From assembly GCF_000246855.1 (NCBI RefSeq), contig NC_016609.1:6832744-6896743 (forward strand): 64,000 nt of DNA. The letters run 5' to 3'. Both the position numbers and the translations under genes were made by a program. This stretch comes from Niastella koreensis GR20-10. GTDB taxonomy: Bacteria > Bacteroidota > Bacteroidia > Chitinophagales > Chitinophagaceae. Below the pieces are notes generated by a model that searched no databases, was not told the DNA's origin, and saw only the letters and a program-made list of their open reading frames with translations. This document shows positions 18,139 through 28,100 of the stretch, piece by piece; the first letter of the stretch is position 1, and every line of letters begins with the position of its first letter.

Positions 18139-19311
18139 TTATAAAACCTGTACAACCAGGAATTTCAAATAATGGGTGTTCTCCCAACCCCAGATGATCG
18201 GGTGATCGGCCGATTGGGTTAAAAAGCTTACCTGCCTGATCTTTCTCCGGGCGTCCTTTGCCGCCAACTGAATGATCTCAAGGAACAGATCGGGTTGTAC
18301 CAGGTTGGTGCAACTGGAGGTAACCAGGAAACCACCCGGTTTAATCAGCTTCATACCCCGCAGATTGATCTCTTTATAACCAGTAATGGCTTTTTGAATA
18401 TTATCCCTTGTTTTGGTAAACGAAGGGGGGTCAAGCATCACCACATCATATTGCTTTCCTTCTTTTGCCCAGGCTTTCAGCACATCAAACGCATTCATAC
18501 ACTCGAACCGGCAGTTTTTGTCAACCCCGTTGAGGGCTGCATTGCGGTTGGCCTGGTCTACCGCGTTTTGAGAAATATCAAGCCCTAACACCGATTTGGC
18601 GCCGTAATGGGCGGCATGAATTTCAAAGGTACCGGTATAAGTAAAGGCGCCCAACACATCAGCTCCCTTTACAATATGCTGAATGGCGCGGCGGTTATCC
18701 TGCTGATCGAGGAAGTAACCTGTTTTTTGACCATTCTCAAGATCCACAAAGAACTTCAGTCCGTTCTCCGTGATGGTGATCTTAGGATCAAAAGGCGCCG
18801 ACAAAAATCCCTTTTGTTGTGGTAAGCCTTCCAGTTCCCGCACCGGCACATCATTGCGTTCATAGATGCCCTTTGGCTTAAAGATCTTTTCCAGCGCGGC
18901 TACAATAGCGGGTTTCCAAACATCGATGCCCAGCGCCAGGGTTTGAATAACAAAGTAATCATTGAACTTGTCGATGATCAACTGGGGCAGGTAATCGGCC
19001 TCCCCAAAAATAAGCCGGCAATTTTCTACATAGCCCAGTTGCTGGCGGTAATGCCAGGCTTCCAGCAGGCGCTTATAGAAGAACTCTTCATTTATTACAT
19101 CGTCTTTTTTACGGGTAAGCAGGCGTACCAGGATCTGCGAACGGGGGTTGATGTATCCTTTCCCGATAAACTTTTTATCGTGGGTGTATACGTCAACAAT
19201 ATCGCCGGGATTCACTCCTTCCGGAGCCTCATTTACTTCGTTGGCAAAGATCCAGGGATGCCCGTTTGCCACCCGCATACTGATCTTTCTTTTTAATATT
19301 ACCTGATTCAT
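18139..19311 (-). CDS. rlmI: 23S rRNA m5C methyltransferase, RlmI family
   Basis: This SAM-dependent RNA cytosine-C5 methyltransferase acts on 23S rRNA (C1962 in E. coli). It has 390 residues. The N-terminal PUA domain (about 1-75) begins VILKRKISMRVANGHPWIF. A middle domain is followed by a Rossmann methyltransferase domain: VLGAFTYTGTFEIHAAHYGA (SAM loop), LGLDISQNAVDQANRNA and VMLDPPSFTKT. VTSSCTNLVQPD carries the catalytic Cys. The ATG at 19311 lies only five bases after a TAnnTTTG element, so the mRNA may be almost leaderless. It is downstream of a 42-bp tandem array and ends at a shared terminator. Confidence 0.92.
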   Translation of the reverse strand: MNQVILKRKISMRVANGHPWIFANEVNEAPEGVNPGDIVDVYTHDKKFIGKGYINPRSQILVRLLTRKKDDVINEEFFYKRLLEAWHYRQQLGYVENCRLIFGEADYLPQLIIDKFNDYFVIQTLALGIDVWKPAIVAALEKIFKPKGIYERNDVPVRELEGLPQQKGFLSAPFDPKITITENGLKFFVDLENGQKTGYFLDQQDNRRAIQHIVKGADVLGAFTYTGTFEIHAAHYGAKSVLGLDISQNAVDQANRNAALNGVDKNCRFECMNAFDVLKAWAKEGKQYDVVMLDPPSFTKTRDNIQKAITGYKEINLRGMKLIKPGGFLVTSSCTNLVQPDLFLEIIQLAAKDARRKIRQVSFLTQSADHPIIWGWENTHYLKFLVVQVL

Positions 19312-19316
19312 CGCCG

Positions 19317-19324
19317 CAAAAGTA
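19317..19324 (-). promoter_or_regulatory. TAnnTTTG promoter element of rlmI
   Basis: On the minus strand TACTTTTG matches TAnnTTTG exactly, ending five bases before the rlmI ATG. No clear -33 TTG is seen. If used, transcription would start at or next to the start codon. Confidence 0.5.
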
Positions 19325-19354
19325 AGACTTTTTGTCCCGCCCCGGTTTCACCTC

Positions 19355-19564
19355 ATTTTCAGTTGAAAACAAGGCGGTATAAACTGAAACCACTCCATTT
19401 TCAATTAGAAATGATCCGCCACCAACTGAAATCACCCTGTTTTCAGTTAAAAACAATGCGCCACCAACTGAAAACACACTGCTTTCAGTTAGAAACAATG
19501 CACTACCAACTGAAATCGACCCGATTTCAGTTGGAAACAATACCCTCTAAACTGAAAACGCCCC
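19355..19564. repeat. Five-unit 42-bp tandem array of palindromic TTTCAGTT...AACTGAAA units
   Basis: Five contiguous units of exactly 42 bp begin at 19355, 19397, 19439, 19481 and 19523. Each holds TTTCAGTT and, about 18 bases later, AACTGAAA, so each unit can form a hairpin (unit 2 has one G-T pair). Units differ mainly in the loop and spacer. There are no unique spacers as in a CRISPR. Because 42 is 14 codons and the units lack stops, long artificial reading frames exist on both strands. The array ends within two bases of the ASPIC/UnbV stop codon and precedes the rlmI promoter. Confidence 0.92.
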
Positions 19565-19565
19565 A

Positions 19566-22500
19566 TTACCGGTTGGTTACAACCCGTTTATTCCCTTTAT
19601 TGTCAATGATCTCCACGCTAACGATACTGCTGTCCAGCACAATAAACCGGCCGGATTGCGACAGGAACGAGGCGCCATAATTCAATTCCCGCGCCTGCGT
19701 TTTACCATTCTGGTATTTTACATTTGCCTTTACCTCCAACGGACCAACCGGTTCACATCGCACGGGCTTTTTCAATGAATATATTTTTAGCGGGCCGCGG
19801 TTTTGCGCTGCCGCCAGCAGATAATTCCCTGCTGCATTTTTTAATTGTACCAGCGATTTGCCATTACCGGGAACAAAAATGCCGCTCTGCAGCAAACTAA
19901 GCGGGGTAAAGCCACCTTTGCCATCGCCTTGCAACAACAACCCGTCACAACCATCGTAGCGGCCAACCGATACTTCGGTACCGTAATCATTGCCGTTAAT
20001 CAACACATCCAGGTTGCCATCGCCATTGAAATCCTGCACCAGCATGCCATTCAAACAGGAGAATTGTGCCGGCATGGGCAGGGGTTGTAATTCAAACCGG
20101 CCATTGCCCTGGTTCTTCACCAAACAATGCGCAAAGAAATCGGCCTTCACCACCAGGGCGTTTTTCATTTCTTCAGGCTTGAACATCTGACTAAAGGGTG
20201 CAGCCGCATAGTTTTTGTAGTTCGGATATTTTGCTTTGAAGCCAACCACCTGTTTCGTTACATCGTCGCGCATTTCGGCAATAAATTCCTGCCGTTGTGG
20301 GTTTTCGGCGCTGGCCGGCAGGTATAAGGAGGGAATGGCATCATACACGCCGTTATTATCAAAATCTTTAGCGTACATGTGAACAGGGTAGTTGGCATTG
20401 CCCCGGTAAAATGAATTCAATCCCAGGTTACCGGCTATATAATCAATATCGCCATCGTTATCAAAATCACCTGGCGCCAGGCTTGTCCACCAGCCGGTTT
20501 TATCCTGGATGCCGGTTTGCGGTGTAATGTTGTTAAAGATCCCATTCGTATTCTTTATAAACGTAAGCGGCATCCACTCTCCTGCCAATGCCAGGTCGGG
20601 CCAGCCATCGTTGTCAAAATCTGTCCATGCGGCGTCGCACACCAACCCTATCTTATTTAAACAGGGAGCAACAGTTTGGGTAACATCCACAAAGCTGGGC
20701 ATGCCTGGTTTTGAATCGTTGCGGTAGATGAAGCTGCTCACCGGTTTGGGATAACTGCCCGGTTCAACCCTGCCTGCAATAAACAGGTCCAAATCGCCGT
20801 CTTTATCAAAATCTGCTACACGCACACATGATTTGCTCGTATAGTTTTTTGGAATGGCGGTTGTGTTCAGCACAAACCTGCCTTTGCCATCGTTGATGAA
20901 TAACTTATCGCCATAAGCGGTATCGTTTGCGGCATGTTCGTACCCGCCCCCGGCAATAAAAAGGTCAAGGTCTTTATCGCCATCTGCATCAAACAGGGCA
21001 ATGCCCATATCTTCACCCGGCTTGGTTTGTTCGCTCGCGTTGGGCTGCAATAGCTTTGATGTGAATTGTCCGCCTGGTGTCTGCAACAATAAGGTAGCGC
21101 TGTAGCCAGATGAGCCGCCACATACCAGGTCATCGAGCCCATTGCCATCCAGGTCACCTACAGCCATAGCCGGGCCATACTCCGACAATTTATGCGGCAA
21201 CAATTTCTGAATATAGAAATCAATAAAATCATTTTCGGTTTGGGTATACTGTATGCCGGTGTTGGCTGTAACATCCGTGAACAGAGTATTGCCTGCCTGC
21301 ACAGGTTGTTGCCAGGTATAAGGTGTTGTTGCTTTGGCCTGCACCACTGTTATCAATTGATCGGCCTTTACATGCTGCAATACCTGCATATTACCATTGG
21401 GCCATTTAATGCAAATGGAATCAACCTGGGTAACGGCGCCTAAGCCAAAATGCGCATCGCCCTGTACCGATGATAAATACCCCCGTACCGGCGATTGCTC
21501 ATACACCTGTTGATGACCTTTATAATACAGCTCAATAAAAGTGCCCAGTCCGTTTTTGTTTTTGTCGGCACCCTTTAAATGAAAGCGTAAATAATGAGCG
21601 CTATCGGGCTTATTATCGCGCAGGGTATTCTTATACACCATGGCTTCGTCATTGATATTGTTCACTACAAAATCAAGATCACCATCATTATCGAGGTCGG
21701 CCCAGGCGGCGCCATTTGAAAAGGAGGGCGTGGCTAAACCCCAGTCGGTTGTGGCATTGGTAAAAGTAAGATTGCCATTGTTGTGATAGGCGTAGTTATT
21801 GATTTTTACCTGCGGTATCTGATCGAGGATAAATTTTTTACTGGCCAGTCTGCTCGACTGGCTGCGAAAGGCGGTGAAGTCGTGATCGGTGACATCTTTG
21901 GGGTAACCATTGGTGATGATAATATCCCGCCAGCCATCGTTATCAAAATCCTGCACCAGCGGCGTCCAGCTCCAGTCGGTTTCTGCAATGCCCGCCATAA
22001 ACCCGATCTCGGCAAATACGGGGTCACCAATGGAATCTTTTTGCAACACCCGCGGCCCCATATTCAATTGCAGGGTATTGCGGATGTACTGGTATTGATA
22101 GTGATAGTAATCTGAGTTCTGGTATAATGAATAGCTGTTGGCCGGCAACATCATCTTTTTGCGGAAATTATCTTCGGGGTTCATATCCAGCTCTACTACA
22201 TCGGCCAGCCCGTCGTTGTTTATGTCTACTACATCCTGGCCCATGCCATAAAAAGAAGTATGCTTGAAATAGGTGGTTGCTTTATCGGTAAACGTGCCGT
22301 TGTGATTATTGATGTACAACAGATCGTTAGGGAGAAAATCGTTGGTCACAAAAATATCTTTCCAGCCATCCTTATTAAAATCGGCAATGGATACAGCATG
22401 CCCGTAGCCTTCAATGGTTATGCCTGCTTCTTTTGAAACGTTGGTAAACACCGGGTGTTTCAATTGTTCATTATAGTCGTTGCGATACAAACGCCCGGTG

Positions 22501-23147
22501 CTGAAGTGCGAACCATCGGTAATTTTTGGTCTGAACACAGAGGGGTTGTCCTTTTCCCTGATCTCATTAACCGCCAGGCACATGTCCAGATCGCCATCGT
22601 TGTCATAATCAAAAAAAGCGGCCTGGGTACTAAACGTGGTATCGTTGAGGCCGTAATCGGCAGCCTGCTCTTTAAATTTCGGCACACCGTTCTTATCAAT
22701 ACCCTGGTTAACATATAAGAGATTTTGCCGCTGGGCGCCCGTTTTTAACATGGAGGCGCATACATACAGATCGGCAAGGCCATCGTTGTTGATATCCACC
22801 ACACTAACACCGCGGCACCAGCGGCCTTCGCCGGCTACGCCAGCCTGTTGGGTCACATCCTCAAAAGTAAGATCGCCTTTGTTCAGGTACAGTTTATTGG
22901 GCACCAGGCTGCCGGTGAAGTACACATCCTGCAACCCATCGTTGTTGAAATCACCAATACCAACCCCGCCGCCGTTGTAAATATTTGTCATATCCAACGG
23001 GTTAATACTGTCGTTCTCTACAATGGTGTTGTTGAAATGGATCCCTGAATGCGACGAAGTGACCATCTGGAACAGGGTATTTTTTTGCTTACAGGCCGGG
23101 CCAAATAAGATGGCAAAGAAGGGTATCAGTACATAACAGTGCTTCAT
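19566..23147 (-). CDS. FG-GAP/VCBS-repeat lipoprotein with ASPIC/UnbV domain (CRTAC1-like)
   Basis: This 1193-residue surface or periplasmic lipoprotein has lipobox FGPAC with Cys19. The protein is a chain of FG-GAP/VCBS calcium-binding beta-propeller blades, each with a D-x-N-x-D-G signature. Examples are GIGDFNNDGLQDVYF (about 65), DINNDGLADLYV, DYDNDGDLDM and ADFDKDGDLDLFI. In the middle (about 530-570) VYEQSPVRGYLSSVQGD and HFGLG mark the ASPIC/UnbV module. It lies 104 bp downstream of susD on the same strand, a frequent companion of SusC/SusD pairs in Chitinophagaceae. A strong hairpin in the gap may set its level. A role in glycan or substrate binding at the surface is an inference; the family has no firm biochemical function. 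Confidence 0.88.
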   Translation of the reverse strand: MKHCYVLIPFFAILFGPACKQKNTLFQMVTSSHSGIHFNNTIVENDSINPLDMTNIYNGGGVGIGDFNNDGLQDVYFTGSLVPNKLYLNKGDLTFEDVTQQAGVAGEGRWCRGVSVVDINNDGLADLYVCASMLKTGAQRQNLLYVNQGIDKNGVPKFKEQAADYGLNDTTFSTQAAFFDYDNDGDLDMCLAVNEIREKDNPSVFRPKITDGSHFSTGRLYRNDYNEQLKHPVFTNVSKEAGITIEGYGHAVSIADFNKDGWKDIFVTNDFLPNDLLYINNHNGTFTDKATTYFKHTSFYGMGQDVVDINNDGLADVVELDMNPEDNFRKKMMLPANSYSLYQNSDYYHYQYQYIRNTLQLNMGPRVLQKDSIGDPVFAEIGFMAGIAETDWSWTPLVQDFDNDGWRDIIITNGYPKDVTDHDFTAFRSQSSRLASKKFILDQIPQVKINNYAYHNNGNLTFTNATTDWGLATPSFSNGAAWADLDNDGDLDFVVNNINDEAMVYKNTLRDNKPDSAHYLRFHLKGADKNKNGLGTFIELYYKGHQQVYEQSPVRGYLSSVQGDAHFGLGAVTQVDSICIKWPNGNMQVLQHVKADQLITVVQAKATTPYTWQQPVQAGNTLFTDVTANTGIQYTQTENDFIDFYIQKLLPHKLSEYGPAMAVGDLDGNGLDDLVCGGSSGYSATLLLQTPGGQFTSKLLQPNASEQTKPGEDMGIALFDADGDKDLDLFIAGGGYEHAANDTAYGDKLFINDGKGRFVLNTTAIPKNYTSKSCVRVADFDKDGDLDLFIAGRVEPGSYPKPVSSFIYRNDSKPGMPSFVDVTQTVAPCLNKIGLVCDAAWTDFDNDGWPDLALAGEWMPLTFIKNTNGIFNNITPQTGIQDKTGWWTSLAPGDFDNDGDIDYIAGNLGLNSFYRGNANYPVHMYAKDFDNNGVYDAIPSLYLPASAENPQRQEFIAEMRDDVTKQVVGFKAKYPNYKNYAAAPFSQMFKPEEMKNALVVKADFFAHCLVKNQGNGRFELQPLPMPAQFSCLNGMLVQDFNGDGNLDVLINGNDYGTEVSVGRYDGCDGLLLQGDGKGGFTPLSLLQSGIFVPGNGKSLVQLKNAAGNYLLAAAQNRGPLKIYSLKKPVRCEPVGPLEVKANVKYQNGKTQARELNYGASFLSQSGRFIVLDSSIVSVEIIDNKGNKRVVTNR

Positions 23148-23173
23148 GAAACAATCGCTTTTATATTAAACAG

Positions 23174-23212
23174 AGTCGTGCCACGGCTCCTGTTTTAGGA
23201 CGTGGCACGACT
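23174..23212. promoter_or_regulatory. Strong hairpin between susD and the ASPIC/UnbV gene
   Basis: A perfect 12-bp stem AGTCGTGCCACG (23174-23185)/CGTGGCACGACT (23201-23212) has a further TCCT/AGGA pairing inside. It has no T-run on the minus strand, so it is more likely an mRNA-stabilising or attenuating hairpin after susCD than a full terminator. Confidence 0.6.
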
Positions 23213-23251
23213 ACTTTTGTACAGCATTTTCACATTCTATGATAATCCGGA

Positions 23252-25090
23252 CTAGTACCCTGGGTTTTGTTTCAGGTTAACTGTTCCGAATGCGTTCTCA
23301 ATATCTATTTGTTGTTGAGGTATTGGGTAATATTCATTCTTTCTGGCCGTGAACGTAGATGTGTTGTTAATGGCAAAAATGGTAGGCCGTACCTTTTCTG
23401 CAGCAGCAAATGCATTCAACTCGGGCGCCATTACCGTTCCGGTGTTATTGTCCCAACGTGCCAGGTCAAAGAAGCGGGTGCCTTCCATAGCCAGTTCCAG
23501 CTTTCTTTCGAACCGGATCGCCTTCAATGCATACGTTTTATTGGCAAAAGCTCCAGCCGGATATTCCTTTACCAGGTAATTATCAGCCGTTGTGGTTTGC
23601 ACTTTGTATTTGCCGGCGCCTGCATCGTAATCACTGTTTTTATATACCCAACCGGTTGGGTCTGCAGCCCGTTTGCGAACATAGTTCACCAATGCCAGCG
23701 CCCTGTCTGGATTGTTCAATTCAATTTCACATTCTGCCTGCCACAACAGTACATCGGCAAAACGAATGAGGTTTACGTTGTTGGCATCCAGCTGTGTGGG
23801 TCCCCAGAAGCTTGTTTCAGTTGAAGACAATACGCCTTGCTGTGATTTGGAATATACATTCTTTTTGGGGCTGAAGTAACCATTTGAACCGGGATCACGT
23901 ACCCATGTGTTGGTAGGTGTTGGCCCCCAATCGAAGAATGGAATACCCGGGCGGCCCATAGTTAAATCGATGCGTGGATCCAGGTTACCTGCATAAGGCG
24001 CAGCAGGATCGCTTACATTTGGTGTGCTGTTATAGGTATCGAGCAGCGGCAAACCATTGGCATCCGTCTTGTACGAGTTGGCCAGGGAAATGCTTGGGTT
24101 ATTAAAACCGCAGCAGCCACCAGGACCTGCGCTGTTGGGGAAGCCCAACACATCGCCATAGTTACCATTGGTGCCTGAACCATCATTTACTACCGACTGG
24201 TAAGCAAAGATCGATTCTGCACTGTTATCTGTGGCCGCGTTGAAGTTGTCCTGGAAATTCACCAGCCTGTAAGCTTGTCCGCCCGATGTTTGTCCATTGC
24301 CGGAACCGCCATAAGTACCCGGGATTATCTTATCGAACTGTGCTTTAGCCAGTGCATATTTGTGTTCATACAAATATATTTTGCCCAGGTAAGCAATGGC
24401 CGCTGATTTATTGGCCCGGCCTATCTCCGGTTGTTTGTCGGGCAGGTCATTCACCGCCTTTTGCATATCGGCTTCTATCTTTGGCCAGATGTCAATATAA
24501 TTGCCTGAACCATCTATGTTCGGCACGTTGGTATTGTTGGCAACGTACGTGATGGTTTCATCAACAAAAGGCACATTGTTCCACATTCTCTTGGCTTCAA
24601 AATGAAAATGCGCCCTTAAAAAATAGGCTTCCGCCAACATTACTTTTTTAGAAGCGTCGTCCAGGTCAGTAACCTTTGCCATTGTGCGGATCACATCATT
24701 GGCGCGTTGCGCTCCATCATAAACGGCCTGCCATTTAAGATTAAAATACGGGTTGTTGGCATTATAGGCCCAGGTTTCTATAAACACCACATCACCCTGG
24801 TCGCTCGGGGTTGATCCTTTATAGGAATCACCGCCGGCAACACTGCCAAACGCCCAGTTAGAGGCGCCTGAGGCATAGTTGTTTCCGGCTGTAACACCAC
24901 CTTCGCCGCTTACCATATGGTAAGCGCCTACCAGCAGTCCCTGTACGCCGGCCGCGTTATATAATTGATCAGGACTAAATGCACCCAATGGCTTTTTATC
25001 GAGGAAGTTCTTGCCGCAGGCATATATCAGTACCAGGGTGATTACTGAAACCGCTGCGATGTACCGGTATTGAAAAGTTCTGAATTTCAT
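23252..25090 (-). CDS. susD-like: SusD/RagB-family outer-membrane nutrient-binding lipoprotein
   Basis: This surface lipoprotein caps the SusC channel and captures the nutrient. It has 612 residues. Lipobox IYAC carries Cys25, followed by GKNFLDKKPLGAFSPDQLYN, the usual SusD opening. Helical TPR-like scaffold segments include LAEAYFLRAHFHFEAKRMW and KSAAIAYLGKIYLYEHKY. The C-terminal hallmark is AIRFERKLELAMEGTRFFDL (about 540-559), and the end reads YYPIPQQQIDIENAFG. The gene follows susC by 18 bp and is surely co-transcribed. The substrate is not deducible, because no glycoside hydrolase is nearby apart from the dead GH27 fragment 8 kb away. Confidence 0.96.
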   Translation of the reverse strand: MKFRTFQYRYIAAVSVITLVLIYACGKNFLDKKPLGAFSPDQLYNAAGVQGLLVGAYHMVSGEGGVTAGNNYASGASNWAFGSVAGGDSYKGSTPSDQGDVVFIETWAYNANNPYFNLKWQAVYDGAQRANDVIRTMAKVTDLDDASKKVMLAEAYFLRAHFHFEAKRMWNNVPFVDETITYVANNTNVPNIDGSGNYIDIWPKIEADMQKAVNDLPDKQPEIGRANKSAAIAYLGKIYLYEHKYALAKAQFDKIIPGTYGGSGNGQTSGGQAYRLVNFQDNFNAATDNSAESIFAYQSVVNDGSGTNGNYGDVLGFPNSAGPGGCCGFNNPSISLANSYKTDANGLPLLDTYNSTPNVSDPAAPYAGNLDPRIDLTMGRPGIPFFDWGPTPTNTWVRDPGSNGYFSPKKNVYSKSQQGVLSSTETSFWGPTQLDANNVNLIRFADVLLWQAECEIELNNPDRALALVNYVRKRAADPTGWVYKNSDYDAGAGKYKVQTTTADNYLVKEYPAGAFANKTYALKAIRFERKLELAMEGTRFFDLARWDNNTGTVMAPELNAFAAAEKVRPTIFAINNTSTFTARKNEYYPIPQQQIDIENAFGTVNLKQNPGY

Positions 25091-25108
25091 ATTGCTTTGA
25101 TTTCAGTG

Positions 25109-28100
25109 TTAGAATGTTACGTTTACGCCAAACAGGTAATTCTTCTGGTTTGAAGGGAAGTTACCAAAGTCGATCCCGAAGTTCGTGTTGTCACGAAGAT
25201 CTGAACCGGTTAACTCCGGATCAAGGCCGGTATACTTGGTAATGGTGAACAGGTTGGCCGCCTGGATGTATACCCGCAACCGGTCGATACCGAATTGTTT
25301 TATTTTGGCTGAAGGAATATTATAACCCAACACCATTGACTTACACTTCAGGAACGAACCATTTTCAAGATAATAGCTGTTGAAATTGGTAGTAGTGCTA
25401 AAGTTGGCGCCACGTTCCAGCCGGGGCACCTTAGCGCCGGTGTTGGTGGGCGTCCAGGAATTGAGTGCCGCATCCTTACTCATAGCACCGTCAAACACCT
25501 GGGGAAAATCGGTCCAGTAACGTACATAGTTTATAACGTCATTTCCTACAGAAGTATAAAAGAAGGCCGAGAAATCGAAGCCTTTATAACTTGCTTCCAG
25601 GTTCAACCCTGCAGTGAATTTAGGATTGGGATTACCAAAGAATACGCGATCGCTGTCGCTGATCTTACCATCACCGTTTGCATCTTTGAACTTGAAGCGG
25701 CCGGGTGCTGCAGCGTCCTGTTTAGGCGATTTGTTTACATCATCATCGCTTTGAAACAGGCCTACTACCTGGTAGCCATAGAAAGCGCCCAAAGCCTCTC
25801 CTGGCTGCAGCCGGGAGAAAGCGCCAAAGCGGTTTGAACCCGAACTTACCTGGTCGTAATATTTAATACCGCCGGGCAGGCTTTTCACTTTGTTGTTGTA
25901 AGAGGTGAATGTACCGGTAATGTCGAACCGGAAATCATTGACATTACCATGGTAGGTAGCGGCAATATCAATACCGGTGTTCTGAATATTACCAGCGTTC
26001 ACGAACGGCGCAGGAGGGCCGCCGGCAGTTGCTGCCAGATTTGGGGTAAACAGCAAACCACTGATGGCTTTTTTATACCACTCCAGTGAGAAGGTCAGCT
26101 TGTTTTCCAGCAAATTCGCATCGAACCCAACGTTGGTAATGATGTCTTCTTCCCAGGTAGTTTGCCGGTTACCATTCTGACTGTTATAAATACCCAACGT
26201 AGAAGTATTGTTGGTACCATTGATATCGTAATAAGAAATGGGTGCCGACTGCGTATACAGGGTGTAGGCGTTGGTAGGATTGATATTACTGATGGAGCCC
26301 AGTTTACCCCAACCACCGCGCAACTTCAACTCGTTTAACCAGCTTACGCTTCCAAAGAACTTTTCGCGTGAGATGCGCCAGCCGGCTGTAACAGATGGGA
26401 ATACACCCCAGCGCTGGCTTTTATCAAACACCGAAGAACCATCACGGCGTAAAGTACCGCTCAACAGGTACCTGTCGTCGAAATTGTAATCAACCCGGCC
26501 GAATTGTGAATAGAGCGAACTCTGAATAGGTGTAGCCGGATTTTTGTTATCGATGTTTGTACCGCCGTTGATGTTCAGGTTACCTGTTACCTGGCCATTG
26601 GGCGGGCCAAATAACAAGGTCCACAAACTTGGATCAACTGTTAAGTTACTTGGGCCTGTTAATGGATATCCGTTTCGTGTTCCAAACATACCACGCTGGT
26701 AGTTATTGATGGCTTCGGTACCCACCAGCACTTTTATGTTATGACTTTTGATCTGGGTGTTGTACGTAAGGGTGTTGGTCCAGGTCCAGCTGGTGTTGTA
26801 CATATAGTTTTCAGTAAAACCATTCGGGTTCTTGTTGTTCTCTGCATTTTCATAAGCGGTATAAGAGAACATATTCCAGTAATGGTTATCGAAGAAACCA
26901 CCGAAGCTGGTGCGTGCGGTGAAGTGTTTCAACAGATCAACTTCTGCAAACACGTTGCCCTGCACCTGCCAGTCGTTATCCTTATTATTGGCAGTACGCC
27001 TTAGCTGGGCTACCGGGTTTTTTGCATTACCCAGCCCCTGCGATCCGGTTCCGGCAAAATTGCCTTTGATATCATACACAGGAATAAGCGGGCTTTCGCG
27101 ATAGCTCATGGAAATGGCGTTGTCCTCGTCCTGGTTGTTATCGGGCAAACCCGGGTTACGCTTGTAGAACACATAGGCATTCTCACCAATGCGGATCTTA
27201 TTGTTCAGATTGAACGTTGTATTGATACGGGCGGAATACCGTTTCTGGTACGTTTCGATCATGGTACCCTGTTGATCGAAATAGTTTACTGATAAGTAGA
27301 AAGTCGATTTGTCGGTACCCTGTGAAACAGCCAGGTTATGGCTGGTGATGGGCGCTGGTTTAAAGATCTCATGGAACCAGTCGGTGCCCACTTTATTCGT
27401 TTTGGTGATCTGGTTATCGTACAGTTTGTACGTTGAGGGATCGGTGTTGGGATCGCCTTCCTTGGCGGCGGTAGGTGTAATATAATCGGGAATAACCGGG
27501 GTATTGCCGGTGCCCAATTGTTTGTGGCCCGGGGTAAGTCCGCTGTTCAGATACCCTTGTTGAATGGCATTGGCCGTTTCCTGGGTATTGGCAATGTTAA
27601 AGCCATCTTTCAGCGGACGTTGTGTACCCAGATAGGCGTCGTAGGTAACCCTTACTTTGCCCGACTTACCGCGTTTGGTGGTAACCACAATTACGCCGTT
27701 TGAACCACGCACCCCATAAATGGCGGCTGCGCCGGCGTCTTTCAGTACCTGGATGGACTCGATGTCGTTCACGTTAATGTCGTGCAGGTTACCCTGTGTA
27801 CCATCGATGATCACCAGGGGATCGGTTGAGCCTACAGAAGTAATACCACGGATCCTGATGTTGCTGTTACCGCCCGGAGCACCGGAGGTAACAACCGTTA
27901 CACCCGCGGCCTGGCCCTGTAATGCTTTTTCAGGGGTGCCCGTGGGGATCTGGCGCATGTTATCTACTTCTACTACTGCCACCGAACCGGTAATATCTTT
28001 TTTCCGTTGGGCAGTGTAACCTGTGATAACTACTTCATTCAAATTGGAAGTAGCTGTTTTCAAAGACACATTCAGCACGATATTACTACCAACGGGCATC

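Noticed and set aside
19355-19564. Possible CRISPR array
   Set aside because: The units are directly adjacent with no unique spacers and no cas genes are nearby.
19229-19680. Two open frames (about 100 codons each, opposite strands) with 14-residue repeats over the 42-bp array
   Set aside because: They are open only because the unit is a multiple of three without stops. They overlap rlmI or the ASPIC/UnbV gene and have no start context or known domain.
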